NCBI RefSeq assembly: GCF_000820165.1
Contig: NZ_CDDD01000059.1
Coordinates: forward strand, 33,931 to 97,930
DNA length: 64,000 bases
Source: Aeromonas taiwanensis
GTDB lineage: Bacteria; Pseudomonadota; Gammaproteobacteria; Enterobacterales; Aeromonadaceae
Direction of reading: 5' to 3'
The position numbers were made by a program, and so were the translations under genes. Below, in pieces: positions 22,921-32,578 of this stretch (its first letter is position 1; the number at the start of each line of letters is the position of its first letter). Below the pieces are notes generated by a model that did not search any database, was not told where the DNA came from, and saw only the letters and a program-made list of their open reading frames with translations.

Positions 22921-22997
22921 GGCCCCTTAGCTCAGTTGGTTAGAGCAGTCGACTCATAATCGATTGGTCGCCCGTTCAAGTCGGGCAGGGGCCACCA
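22921..22997 (+). tRNA. ileX: tRNA-Ile (CAT anticodon, lysidine type)
   Basis: Complete 77-base tRNA with encoded CCA. The acceptor arms GGCCCCT and AGGGGCC pair, and the D arm holds GCTCAGTTGGTTAGAGC. The anticodon loop is CTCATAA with anticodon CAT, and the T arm is GCCCG-TTCAAGT-CGGGC. The body matches E. coli ileX, also located next to rpoD, rather than tRNA-Met. TilS would convert the C34 to lysidine so that AUA is read. Confidence 0.93.
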
Positions 22998-23005
22998 CAT
23001 TTCAG

Positions 23006-23037
23006 CCAAAGCCGCTCCTCGTGAGCGGCTTTGTCGT
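23006..23037 (+). terminator. Terminator after tRNA-Ile2
   Basis: AAAGCCGCTC, a short loop and GAGCGGCTTTGTCGTTT follow the tRNA by about 10 bp. Confidence 0.75.
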
Positions 23038-23047
23038 TTCTGGCGTG

Positions 23048-23518
23048 TCACCAGCGTCTGTCCAGATCCTCGGCATAGAGGGCGATGGCGCGCCGATAGG
23101 GTGCGATCGCGGGATCCGTGGTCGTTGCCGCCAGCACCGCCAGCAGGCTCTCCATCCCCTCCTTGTGGCGTCCCAGGTTGTAGCAGGTCATGGCACGAAA
23201 CACCTTGAACTCCACGGCATCGGGGAAGCGGGCCAGCGCCTCATCGAAGGTGGCCAGGGCCTCGGCATAGTGCCCCGTGGTGCGATATGAGCTGCCGAGG
23301 CCGAGCCAGGCACCGCGCAAGGATGCATTGCCCAGCCCCAGTTCGATTGCCTTGCGGTAGAGCGGGATGGCCTGGGCCTCGCGCCCGAGCATGTCGTGCA
23401 GACTGGCCACCTCATAATGCAGCTCGGCGTGGGCCGGGTGTTCGATGAGTTGCAACAGGCTGTGCTGGCGGGCTTCCTCGATCCGTCCCTCGGCCTTGAG
23501 AGTATTCAACTGTTTCAT
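23048..23518 (-). CDS. Tetratricopeptide-repeat protein
   Basis: A 156-residue protein without a signal peptide, built of about three TPR-like helical hairpins. They start near residues 30 (AELHYEVASLHDMLGREAQA), 67 (LRGAWLGLGSSYRTTGHYAE) and 101 (VEFKVFRAMTCYNLGRHKEG). TPR units make protein-protein scaffolds, but no enzymatic motif is present and no partner can be inferred. It stands alone, transcribed toward the tRNA. Confidence 0.75.
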   Translation of the reverse strand: MKQLNTLKAEGRIEEARQHSLLQLIEHPAHAELHYEVASLHDMLGREAQAIPLYRKAIELGLGNASLRGAWLGLGSSYRTTGHYAEALATFDEALARFPDAVEFKVFRAMTCYNLGRHKEGMESLLAVLAATTTDPAIAPYRRAIALYAEDLDRRW

Positions 23519-23587
23519 ATGCGCTCCTGCATGGGGATGAAGGATCAGTATGCCTGTCTATGGGGTGGCGGGGAACGTGCCATGGGG

Positions 23588-23626
23588 CCATGAAAAAGGC
23601 CTCCCGCCGATGGCGGGAGGCCTGGT
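23588..23626 (-). terminator. Terminator of the alpha-amylase gene
   Basis: On the minus strand GGCCTCCCGCC, a short loop and GGCGGGAGGCC are followed by TTTTTC, 28 bp after the amylase stop. Confidence 0.85.
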
Positions 23627-23653
23627 TACAATGCATTGGGCGTGTGTCCAGCC

Positions 23654-26230
23654 TTACTGGGCGCTCAGGCTGTAGGCCAGGGTCTGGTCATTGAAACGCA
23701 CCACGTAGACGCCAACCACTGCGGTGGCGATGTCTGCCCCGGCCAGCTCGGCCACGCCATCCTTGTTGGTGTCGCCGTAGTTCTGGGTCCAATCCCCCTT
23801 GACGTCGAACTTGAAGCGCTGGCCGCCGTTGCCATCCCCGCTACCGGTGAAGGTGACGCTGGCCTGCCAGAGGTGATCCCCCACCAGTGACATGGGTGTG
23901 GTGCCCCAGCTGTTGGTGGTGCCGCGAATGTTGAGGCTGGCGACATTCTTGGCATAGGTGACGCTCACCGGGGTTAGGCTGTATTGCAGGGTCTGATCGT
24001 TGAAGCGTACCCGGTACTGGCCGGTGACCGTGGTGTAGATGTCGCTGCCAGTTAGTTCGGCCACGCCGTCCTTGTTGCTGTCGCCATAGTTCTGGGTCCA
24101 GTCCCCCTTGACGTCGAACTTGAAGCGCTGGTTGGTCTGCCCGTCGAAGGTGACCAGGGCTTCCCATTGATTGTCGGCGACCAGCGTCATGGCAAGGGAG
24201 CCCCAGGCATTGGGGGTGCCGCGGAAGTTCAGGGTGGGCAGCACGCTGGCATAGGTGCCGTTGTCGTCGGTGACGGTCACGGTGGCGCTGGCACTGGCGG
24301 TCAACCCTTCCGCATCGGTCACGGTGACCGTCACGGTATGGGTACCCGGGGTATCGAACCGGACTGTCTCCGTGGCGGCGGTGCCCCCGCTGGACCAGCT
24401 GTAGCTCAGCACGCCGCCGTCATCGCTGGAGGTGGAAGCGTCGAATACCACGCTCTCGCCCGTCTTGACGCTGAGGGTCTTGGGGGAGAGGGTGGCCACC
24501 GGTGCCTGGTTGCTGGTGAGGGGGGTGACCGTGTAGCGCAGATCGCTCTCGCTCAGGGTGATGCGGTAGGTGCCCGCCCCGCTGACCAGGATATCCTTGC
24601 TGCTGCCCTTGTCGGCGATGCCATCCCCTTCGTTGTCGCCGTAGTTCTCGGTCCAGTTGCCGAAGACATCGAACTTGAAGCGCTGGGTACCGGTGGCGTC
24701 ACCGTTGCCGGTCAGGGTGAGGGTGACGGACCAGACACGGTTGGCATCGACGGTCATGGGGGTGTTGCCCCAGGCGTTGTGGGTACCGCGCAGGTTCATG
24801 CTGCTGAACTTGTTGCCCGGCAGGATGGAACCGCCGCAGGGGCTGGCCTTGGTGCAACCGGCGAGGATGGCTGCGGCCTTCATGCCGGGCACGTTCAGGC
24901 TGGCCTTGCCGCTGCCATCGACGGTCACATAGCCGCCGCTGCAGTAGTCAGTGCCCCCCAGGAGGTTGCAGTACTCGCCGGCCGGCAGGCCGGTCTGCAC
25001 CGAGGCCACCAGGCTGCCGCTCTCGTTGTTGATGGCGACGAAGCCCTTGTCACCGCGGCCGAAGGCTATCTGGTTGTTGCCGTTGTCCCACCAGTGGCTG
25101 ACGGGCTGGCCTTCGGTTCTGTTGTGGAACAGGGCCATGTTCATGATGGTCGGGCGCCGCTGTTCGCAGTTCCACTGGCTGTCGGAGCAGGGCGTGCTGC
25201 CTGGTGCCCCCTTGTCGGTTTCATAAGTGCTCATGTTCTCGAAGCGGTAACCCGACATCACCTGCTTCCAGCCATAGGGCCAGGCCATCATGAAGGTGTT
25301 GGCCAGCTCATAGCGAGCGCCGTTCATGAAGGTGAGCATGCCACCGCCACCATGGCCCCGCTCGCGGTCGTGGTTGACCACGAAGACGAAGGCCTTGTTC
25401 GAGGGGAGCAGGCCCCAGCTCTCGCCCAGGGTCTTGAGGTTCTTGATCTGGCCGTTGAAGTTGGCGGCGAGATCCGTGCCGTATTTGAAGTCGGTGACGG
25501 TGTCTATGTAGGTGTAGCGAGGGGGCTGGATGTCGGTGGATTCCCCGCCTGCGCCGATCACCTCGAGGTAGGCTCTGGGGCTGCCCGCCTTGTCGAGGAT
25601 GGCCTTCACGTCGGCCGGGGCCATGTGCTTGGCCGCATCGATGCGAAAGCCCGCCACGCCCCAGCCGAGCAGGGTCTTCATGTAGGTGGCGATCTGATCC
25701 TGCACGTAGGCGGAGCCGGTATTGAGGTCCGGCATGCCGTAGAGGGCGCCGTTCCAGACGTTGTTGCTGTCGCCGTAGTTGGTGATGTCGCCGCTGTGGT
25801 GGAAGTCGTTGTAGCCGAACTGGGGATACTGGAATTGCCCCGAGTTGTAGCTGCCACCGCCGGTGGCGGTGCCGGTGCCCGAGGCCAGCTGGTTGAAGAC
25901 GGCGTCGGCGTAGACCTTGACCCCGGCCGCGTTGCAGCGGGCGATCATGCTTCTGAGCTCCGCCTCGCTACCGCCGAAGCTGTTGAAGTTGCTGAAGCTG
26001 ACCGGTTGATAGACGGTCCACCAGACCTGGCTGCCCTGCTTGTGTTCGGCGGGGGGGGTTATCTGGACGCCGCCGAACCCCTTGGGCCCGAGCACGGTCT
26101 CGCACTCGTTGGCGATGTCGTTGAACTTCCATTGGAACAGGTGAACCATGACCCCTTCGGCGCTGGCAGTGTGGCTGAAAGAGCCGAGTGCTGCCGCCAG
26201 CAGGGCGGTTCGAAACAGTGTGGTGTGCAT
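23654..26230 (-). CDS. Secreted multi-domain alpha-amylase (GH13)
   Basis: Extracellular endo-acting alpha-1,4-glucan hydrolase. The 858 residues begin with a Sec signal ending SHTASA. The GH13 barrel shows region I (VKVYADAVFN), region II with the nucleophile Asp (GFRIDAAKH), region III with the acid Glu (YLEVIGAG) and region IV (FVVNHDRERG). A starch-binding-like module follows near 475-570, then a PKD-type domain near 575-665. Two further copies of the binding module close the protein. All three modules share RFKFDV...W..NYGD..GDG. This is longer than the roughly 450-500 residue single-module amylases. Substrate and extracellular role are inferred from the family. Confidence 0.93.
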   Translation of the reverse strand: MHTTLFRTALLAAALGSFSHTASAEGVMVHLFQWKFNDIANECETVLGPKGFGGVQITPPAEHKQGSQVWWTVYQPVSFSNFNSFGGSEAELRSMIARCNAAGVKVYADAVFNQLASGTGTATGGGSYNSGQFQYPQFGYNDFHHSGDITNYGDSNNVWNGALYGMPDLNTGSAYVQDQIATYMKTLLGWGVAGFRIDAAKHMAPADVKAILDKAGSPRAYLEVIGAGGESTDIQPPRYTYIDTVTDFKYGTDLAANFNGQIKNLKTLGESWGLLPSNKAFVFVVNHDRERGHGGGGMLTFMNGARYELANTFMMAWPYGWKQVMSGYRFENMSTYETDKGAPGSTPCSDSQWNCEQRRPTIMNMALFHNRTEGQPVSHWWDNGNNQIAFGRGDKGFVAINNESGSLVASVQTGLPAGEYCNLLGGTDYCSGGYVTVDGSGKASLNVPGMKAAAILAGCTKASPCGGSILPGNKFSSMNLRGTHNAWGNTPMTVDANRVWSVTLTLTGNGDATGTQRFKFDVFGNWTENYGDNEGDGIADKGSSKDILVSGAGTYRITLSESDLRYTVTPLTSNQAPVATLSPKTLSVKTGESVVFDASTSSDDGGVLSYSWSSGGTAATETVRFDTPGTHTVTVTVTDAEGLTASASATVTVTDDNGTYASVLPTLNFRGTPNAWGSLAMTLVADNQWEALVTFDGQTNQRFKFDVKGDWTQNYGDSNKDGVAELTGSDIYTTVTGQYRVRFNDQTLQYSLTPVSVTYAKNVASLNIRGTTNSWGTTPMSLVGDHLWQASVTFTGSGDGNGGQRFKFDVKGDWTQNYGDTNKDGVAELAGADIATAVVGVYVVRFNDQTLAYSLSAQ

Positions 26231-26372
26231 GACGATTTTCCCTTCGATCTTGTTATTGACGTATCACTGTCTATGAATCGAACGGACAACAAACTTCCTC
26301 GTTCAGCTCAGTAGCATTCATGAAAATCTGCTGGTTGAACATTGAACAGCCTGAATTAATTAAGAAATGTGA

Positions 26373-26388
26373 ATGAAAATGCTTTCAT
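26373..26388. promoter_or_regulatory. LacI-family-like palindrome upstream of the amylase
   Basis: TGAAAATGCTTTCA, flanked by A and T, resembles LacI/GalR-family operators of the TGAAA-N4-TTTCA type. It lies about 145 bp upstream of the amylase start in an AT-rich stretch likely to hold the promoter. The regulator is unknown. Confidence 0.35.
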
Positions 26389-26496
26389 GCGTCCCTGTCG
26401 GAAGAGGACGCGACAGCGCCTGTGCAGGTCGCTGCACGGGCCGGGAGAAGGGCGGGGGAAGAGACAAGAACGGGGCCCGCCAGGGCCCCGGGAGAG

Positions 26497-27051
26497 TCAG
26501 GTGTTGGGTTCCTGTTGCTGAACCCGGGCATCGCGTCTGCGCCTTGGCAGCATGCGGGTCACCAGGTTGCTGCGCTGGCGCCAGGAGGTGTAGACGACGG
26601 CGCTCAGGTGCAGGGCGATCATGCCCTGCAGCGCCCAGGTACACCACTCGTGCCAGTCATCGGCCCCGAGCTCGAAGCCGGTCTCGGTGTTCTGGAACCA
26701 GCCGGTACCGGCCGTCGCCAGGACGAGCAGCCAGAGTGCCCAGACAGCCAGCTTGCCGCTGCCGTGATGGCCGGGCGTGGGCGGGGTCCGCTCGCGCAGG
26801 GCATCGGCCTGCTGCCGGAAGTCCTCCCTGCTCGGGATGAGGGCGCGCAGGCGGGCGGGGCCGCGTGCGAAGGTGAGCCCCCACAGCAGGCGCAGTCCGA
26901 TCAGCACCATGACGGCGTATCCCATCCGCTCGTGCCACTCCTCTCCCGCTTCGTTGAGCCAGAGATTGCCGATACAGATGGCCGCCACCCCCCAGTGGGT
27001 GAGGCGGACCAGACCATCCCAGTGGAAGGGATCAGCCTTTCTGCTTGGCAT
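26497..27051 (-). CDS. Cytochrome b561-family membrane diheme protein
   Basis: A 184-residue inner-membrane protein of the prokaryotic b561/hydrogenase-cytochrome-b type. Four hydrophobic helices carry histidines placed as heme ligands: HW near residues 10 and 19, His near 40 in EEWHERMG, and later HEW and ALHLSAVVYTSW. It probably passes electrons between quinol and a periplasmic heme protein. It overlaps the end of the cytochrome b562 gene by 20 bp, so the two probably form one redox unit. The C-terminus is a basic tail. Confidence 0.82.
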   Translation of the reverse strand: MPSRKADPFHWDGLVRLTHWGVAAICIGNLWLNEAGEEWHERMGYAVMVLIGLRLLWGLTFARGPARLRALIPSREDFRQQADALRERTPPTPGHHGSGKLAVWALWLLVLATAGTGWFQNTETGFELGADDWHEWCTWALQGMIALHLSAVVYTSWRQRSNLVTRMLPRRRRDARVQQQEPNT

Positions 27052-27406
27052 AGTTGTGGTACTCCTTCTTCAGGTCGTTGACCTTGGCCAGGTGAGCCTG
27101 GGCCTTCTCCTGGTCTCCGGCCTGCAGGGCCGCCAGGCTGGCGTCCAGCTCATTTTGTACCTTGTTCATGCCTTCGAGGAATTTCTCCTTCTTGGCGGCC
27201 GGCATGTTCCTCTCCTTGGCCACATCCAGCTGGGCCTTCATCTCCTTGATGTGTTTCTCCATGGTGGCCGCATCGTCGGCCTTCACGGCCTGCTTGTAGT
27301 TGAAACCGATCTTCTTCATCGGTTGCTCCAGATCGCCGGCCACGGCGGGCAGGGTCATCAGGCCGAACATCAGGGGCAGCAGCAGGGGACGCACAGTTTT
27401 CAGCAT
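27032..27406 (-). CDS. Periplasmic cytochrome b562
   Basis: A 124-residue exported four-helix-bundle heme protein. A signal peptide ends near AVAG. The mature N-terminus DLEQPMKKIG supplies a Met at the position of the axial ligand. The late His in LKKEYHNYAKQ is placed as the other ligand. It lacks the CxxCH-like tail seen in E. coli b562, consistent with non-covalent heme. Its gene precedes and overlaps the b561-like gene, suggesting an electron-carrier pair; the physiological donor and acceptor are unknown. Confidence 0.82.
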   Translation of the reverse strand: MLKTVRPLLLPLMFGLMTLPAVAGDLEQPMKKIGFNYKQAVKADDAATMEKHIKEMKAQLDVAKERNMPAAKKEKFLEGMNKVQNELDASLAALQAGDQEKAQAHLAKVNDLKKEYHNYAKQKG

Positions 27407-27728
27407 GGGATTTCCTTATGAGACGACGAAATTGCAGGTTCTTATGACACTCATATGAGTGCGCTATCGGCAGCATGATGCCACGAAAGCTGGCCAATTG
27501 TATGGGGAAAGTGCGACTGATTGTGACGAAATGTGTGCATCCTGCTGTACGAATGTAACCGAACGGAGTGTGTCAGACATCGGATGCCAAGCGGGCGAAA
27601 CGGAAGGCTGAAGTCCACCAAGGCGGCCTGGCAGCAGCATGCGGGGAGTCCGAATGCAGTGGGGGGGCTGCACTCCGGCAACAAAAAAGGGCCCGGGGGC
27701 CCTTGTCTGCGAGGTAGCAAGTGACGGC
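27407..27728. other. Intergenic region between cytochrome b562 and purD
   Basis: No gene is seen. It contains a perfect 14-base palindrome CACTCATATGAGTG at 27448-27461, 42 bp upstream of the b562 start, which is a candidate operator. A terminator for purD lies on the minus strand at 27682-27710. Confidence 0.5.
27682..27710 (-). terminator. Terminator of purHD
   Basis: On the minus strand AAGGGCCC and GGGCCCTT form the stem, followed by a run of six T residues, about 20 bp after the purD stop. Confidence 0.8.
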
Positions 27729-29018
<1,290 letters not shown>

Positions 29019-29096
29019 CGTATCGCTCGCTTCTATTCGGGGCCACTGGCGGGCCAACAGCCTGCGCCAGTGAAAAATAGCCAGGTGAAAAGAGAC

Positions 29097-29127
29097 AACA
29101 AAAGGGCCGCCAGCGGCGGCCCTGATC
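29097..29127 (-). terminator. Hairpin between purH and purD
   Basis: On the minus strand the stem GGGCCGCC/GGCGGCCC is followed by CTTTTGTTG. It may partly terminate purH transcripts and set the purH:purD ratio. Confidence 0.6.
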
Positions 29128-29129
29128 CA

Positions 29130-30722
29130 TCAGTGACGGAAATGGCGCATGTTGGTGAACACCATGCACATGCCGTGTTCGTTGGCGGCGTCGATCACCT
29201 CCTGGTCGCGCATCGAGCCACCGGGCTGGATGACGCAGGAGATACCCGCAGCAGCAGCGGCGTCGATGCCGTCGCGGAACGGGAAGAAGGCGTCGGAAGC
29301 CATGACGGAGCCCGCCACGGTCAGCCCTTCATCCTCGGCCTTGATGCCGGCGATCTTGGCGGAGTAGACCCGGCTCATCTGGCCGGCGCCCACGCCAATG
29401 GTCTGGCCGTCTTTGGCATAGACGATGGCGTTGGACTTGACGAACTTGGCGACCTTCCAGCAGAACAGCAGGTCTTTCAGTTCAGCCTCGGTCGGCTGGC
29501 GCTGGCTGACCACGGTCAGATCCCCCAGGGTCACCATGCCGAGATCGCGCTCCTGCACCAGCAGGCCGCCGTTGACGCGCTTGAGGTCAAACCCTTGCGC
29601 CGGGGCAGTCCACTGACCGCACTCCAGCAGACGCACGTTCTGCTTGGCGGCGACCGCGTCGCGGGCTGCCTGGCTGATGCTGGGGGCGATGATCACTTCC
29701 ACGAACTGGCGGGCCACGATGGCCGCGGCGGTGTCGCCGTCCAGTTCGCGGTTGAAGGCGATGATGCCGCCAAAGGCCGAGGTGGGGTCGGTCTGGTAGG
29801 CGCGATCGTAGGCGGTCAGCAGGTCGTCACCGATGGCGACGCCACAGGGGTTGGCATGCTTGACGATGACGCAGGCCGGCTCGCTGAACTCCTTCACGCA
29901 CTCCAGCGCCGCGTCGGTGTCGGCGATGTTGTTGTAGGAGAGGGCCTTGCCCTGCAGCTGGGTGGCGCTCGCCACCGAGCCCGGTGCGGCCTGTTCTTCG
30001 GCGTAGAAGGCGGCAGCCTGGTGGCTGTTCTCGCCGTAGCGCATGTCCTGTTTCTTGATGAACTGGGCGTTGAAGGTACGCGGGAAGCGGGACTCTTCAT
30101 CCCCTTCCTTGTTCTCGCCGTAGGAGGGCACCAGAGTGCCGAAGTAGTTGGCGATCATGCCGTCGTAGGCGGCGGTGTGCTCGAAGGCTGCAATGGCCAG
30201 ATCGAAGCGGGTCGCCAGAGTCAGGCTGTTGCCGTTGCCATCCATCTCGGCGATGACGCGGTCATAGTCGGAGGCCTTGACGACGATGGTGACGTCCTTG
30301 TGGTTCTTGGCAGCGGAACGGACCATGGTCGGACCGCCAATGTCGATGTTCTCGACGGCGTCTTCCAGGGTGCAGCCAGCTTTGGCCACGGTGGCGGCGA
30401 AGGGATAGAGGTTGACGACGACCATGTCGATGGGGGAGATGGCGTGCTGGGCCATGATGGCGTCATCCCGGTCGCGGCGGCCGAGGATGCCACCGTGCAC
30501 CTTGGGATGCAGGGTCTTGACCCGACCGTCCATCATCTCGGGGAAGCCGGTGTAGTCGGAGACCTCGGTGACCGGCAGGCCGGCATCGGCCAGCAGCTTG
30601 GCGGTACCACCGGTGGAGAGCAGGGCCACACCCCGCGCGTCGAGTGCCTTGGCAAATTCCAGGATGCCAGTCTTGTCAGACACACTCAGCAGTGCGCGGC
30701 GAATGGGTCGAGCTTGTTCCAT
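29130..30722 (-). CDS. purH: Bifunctional AICAR transformylase/IMP cyclohydrolase PurH
   Basis: Last two steps of de novo IMP synthesis. The ATG at 30722 gives 530 residues starting [19 protein letters not shown], close to the family norm of about 529; the open frame extends upstream but without conservation. The N-terminal MGS-fold cyclohydrolase is visible in [14 protein letters not shown] and [14 protein letters not shown]. The transformylase domain contains the K-H pair in IVKHANPCG near residue 270. The C-terminus has [14 protein letters not shown] and ends FTNMRHFRH. Confidence 0.97.
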   Translation of the reverse strand: MEQARPIRRALLSVSDKTGILEFAKALDARGVALLSTGGTAKLLADAGLPVTEVSDYTGFPEMMDGRVKTLHPKVHGGILGRRDRDDAIMAQHAISPIDMVVVNLYPFAATVAKAGCTLEDAVENIDIGGPTMVRSAAKNHKDVTIVVKASDYDRVIAEMDGNGNSLTLATRFDLAIAAFEHTAAYDGMIANYFGTLVPSYGENKEGDEESRFPRTFNAQFIKKQDMRYGENSHQAAAFYAEEQAAPGSVASATQLQGKALSYNNIADTDAALECVKEFSEPACVIVKHANPCGVAIGDDLLTAYDRAYQTDPTSAFGGIIAFNRELDGDTAAAIVARQFVEVIIAPSISQAARDAVAAKQNVRLLECGQWTAPAQGFDLKRVNGGLLVQERDLGMVTLGDLTVVSQRQPTEAELKDLLFCWKVAKFVKSNAIVYAKDGQTIGVGAGQMSRVYSAKIAGIKAEDEGLTVAGSVMASDAFFPFRDGIDAAAAAGISCVIQPGGSMRDQEVIDAANEHGMCMVFTNMRHFRH

Positions 30723-31156
30723 CACTCTATCGTCCTCAGCATAACGGGGACCGTTCCATGGGAGGCGAGGCTCAACACACAGAGAGTCCCCAAATAAATG
30801 GAAGTGGGGGATTTCGCAAACCACTCTCGCCAGAAGGCTGGCCGTTGGCAAAAGCGTTTTAGGAAATGCCCGCTTGACGCGACGCTCTCTTGTGGGCGCG
30901 TATTCTACACAAAAAATGTGAGCCGTGGTGGATTTTTTAAAGAGACAAAGCCTTGTGGGATGCGGCGTTAAACGTTTTCCGGTGATTTTTTGTGAAACGT
31001 TTGTCTTTTCAGTGTTTTGGGGATAAAGGGCCATGATGGAGCGGGTTTGCTGCCCCTTTCCTGCCTTTGGCTGGCAATCGCCGGGCAAAGGGGCGATAGT
31101 GGAGGCCGGTTTATATTGAGTACCATGTCGGGGATGTCATGCAGGGGGAGAGGACC
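30723..31156. other. Divergent regulatory region purH/zntR
   Basis: No ORF of convincing quality lies here. The segment is AT-rich in its centre and must hold the promoters of purHD (minus) and zntR (plus). Two PurR-like boxes are noted separately. Confidence 0.6.
30968..31007 (-). promoter_or_regulatory. Paired PurR-like operators upstream of purHD
   Basis: On the minus strand AAGACAAACGTTTCAC (31007-30992) keeps the CAAACGTTT core of the PurR consensus ACGCAAACGTTTGCGT. A second weaker site, GAAAACGTTTAA, lies within 30968-30983. Purine repression of purHD is the established arrangement in E. coli. Confidence 0.5.
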
Positions 31157-31594
31157 ATGTATCGGATCGGGGAACTGGCCAGGGCGTGCGGGGTGAAGGC
31201 GGACACCCTGCGCTTTTACGAGAAGAACGGCCTCATCTCGCCGGGCCTTCGCAACGAGTCGGGCTATCGCCTCTACGGCGAGCAGGACAGGCGGCGGCTG
31301 GAGTTCATCATCCGCGCCAAGTCGGTAGGCTTCTCCCTGGCGGACATCGGCGAGCTGCTCGCTCTCGACACCAACAAGGCCAAGGTTACCTGCCAGGAGG
31401 TGAAGGCGGTGGCCGACGCCAAGCTCGAACAGGTGGAGCAGAAGATCGTGGAGCTGACCCGTTTTCGCGAAAACCTGAGGGAGCTCTCCGACATCTGCTG
31501 CGGCGGCCCGCGTTCGGCGGAGCACTGCGCCATCCTGGAGACCCTGGAGTCCGGCGCCCCCTCCCGCCACGAGCATCACGACCATGAGCACTGA
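31157..31594 (+). CDS. zntR: Zn(II)-responsive MerR-family regulator ZntR
   Basis: Activates zinc efflux genes by DNA distortion when Zn(II) binds. The ATG at 31157 follows GGGGGAGAGG and gives 145 residues beginning MYRIGELARACGVKADTLRF (MerR wing-HTH, residues 1-70). A dimerisation coiled coil follows. The metal loop is CCGGPRSAEHC, of the ZntR CC-x8-C form, with a further Cys in VTCQEVK. The His-rich tail ending EHHDHEH may bind extra metal. No zntA lies nearby. Its stop overlaps the next start by 11 bp. Confidence 0.9.
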   Translation: MYRIGELARACGVKADTLRFYEKNGLISPGLRNESGYRLYGEQDRRRLEFIIRAKSVGFSLADIGELLALDTNKAKVTCQEVKAVADAKLEQVEQKIVELTRFRENLRELSDICCGGPRSAEHCAILETLESGAPSRHEHHDHEH

Positions 31595-32120
31595 ACTGCA
31601 GCGCCCCCGGGTCAGTGCCTTTCTCGCCCTCTCCCTCGACGGCTTTATCGCGGGGGAGGGGGGCGATCTGGCGTGGCTGGCACCCTATGGTGGCGACAGC
31701 CAGGAGGCGACCGGCTATGCGGGCCTGATGGCGAGCACGGATACCCTGCTGATGGGGCGCAACAGCTACGACACCGTGAGCGCCTTTCCCGAGTGGCCCT
31801 ACGGGGACAAGCCAGTGGTGGTGCTGACCCACAGGGCGGCCGAGCCCCGCACCCACGTCACTTTCCGGCAGGGGGCGTTGCCACAGGTGCTGGATACGCT
31901 CTGGCAGGAGGGGAGCCGCCACCTCTATCTGGATGGTGGCGATCTGGTGCGCCAGGGGCTGCAGGCCGGGGTCGTCGACGAGCTGACCCTGTTCTGGGTG
32001 CCGGTCACCCTGGGGCGCGGGGTGTCGCTCTTCTCGGGGGCCCTGCCCGGTCGGCTCGCCCCCGTCTCCAGTACCCTGCTGTCGAGCGGGCTGGTGCGGG
32101 TCGTCTATCAGCCAGCCTGA
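31584..32120 (+). CDS. Dihydrofolate reductase family protein (RibD C-terminal-like)
   Basis: A 178-residue protein with the DHFR/RibD reductase fold. The N-terminal FLALSLDGFIAGEGGDLAWL is typical of the YyaP/YwjB-type group. MGRNSYDTV and WPYGDKPVVVLT correspond to the NADPH-binding segment. LYLDGGDLVRQGL and DELTLFWVPVTLGRG are shared with RibD. These proteins are predicted NADPH-dependent reductases of unknown substrate. The 11 bp overlap with zntR suggests co-transcription but gives no clear functional link. Confidence 0.82.
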   Translation: MSTELQRPRVSAFLALSLDGFIAGEGGDLAWLAPYGGDSQEATGYAGLMASTDTLLMGRNSYDTVSAFPEWPYGDKPVVVLTHRAAEPRTHVTFRQGALPQVLDTLWQEGSRHLYLDGGDLVRQGLQAGVVDELTLFWVPVTLGRGVSLFSGALPGRLAPVSSTLLSSGLVRVVYQPA

Positions 32121-32246
32121 CTCGCCCGCCTGACCCTTGCGCGGGGGAGGCAAGAGGCGCACAATCTGCGCGTTTTTCGCCGCCTGCCCCAGGCCTGTGG
32201 TGGCAGGGGCGATGGGCAAACACGACAACCCCATCAAGGAGCCCAT

Positions 32247-32465
32247 ATGGCCAAGAAGAAGGTGACCGCCGTCACCGCCGAATCCGCCTGCGATCATCAG
32301 CGTGGCATCATCCAGGACAATCACCTCAAGGCACTGGTCACTTCGCCCCTGTTCCAGGCCAGGGTCGAACCGAGCAAGAAGGGCAAGGGCAGCTATCAGC
32401 GCAAGGCCAAGCACGGCAAACGGTGGGAGCCCGGCCAACAGCAGATGGTATGCGTCTGCTGCTGA
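32247..32465 (+). CDS. arfA: Alternative ribosome-rescue factor ArfA
   Basis: Recruits RF2 to release ribosomes stalled on non-stop mRNA when tmRNA is limiting. The 72 residues contain the family core IIQDNHLKALVTSPLFQARV and then KKGKGSYQRKAKHG, which closely matches E. coli ArfA. The C-terminus ends in a Cys/Val-rich hydrophobic tail. A 9-bp hairpin abuts the stop codon, the feature that makes arfA mRNA a tmRNA substrate in studied species. A strong terminator follows. Confidence 0.93.
   Translation: MAKKKVTAVTAESACDHQRGIIQDNHLKALVTSPLFQARVEPSKKGKGSYQRKAKHGKRWEPGQQQMVCVCC
32439..32461 (+). promoter_or_regulatory. In-ORF hairpin at the arfA 3' end
   Basis: CAGCAGATG (32439-32447) pairs with CGTCTGCTG (32453-32461) around a GTATG loop. 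It lies in the last arfA codons, one base before the TGA. In E. coli arfA a hairpin here is cut by RNase III so that the message becomes non-stop. Confidence 0.6.
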
Positions 32466-32487
32466 GCGGGTTTCCACCCCTTCATCT

Positions 32488-32527
32488 CAAAACAATCAGG
32501 GCGCCCATGGCGCCCTGATTGTTTTTG
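32488..32527. terminator. Terminator after arfA (bidirectional form)
   Basis: AACAATCAGGGCGCC and GGCGCCCTGATTGTT form a near-perfect 15-bp stem, flanked by A residues and followed by TTTTT. Confidence 0.9.
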
Positions 32528-32578
32528 CGAAAGCGACCGTTTGCTCACGGCTTCGCTGCAAGATGTGTGAACGCCTTC

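Noticed and set aside
24167..26314. Plus-strand open frame of 715 codons opposite the amylase
   Set aside because: Antisense shadow; the amylase has complete GH13 motifs and a signal peptide.
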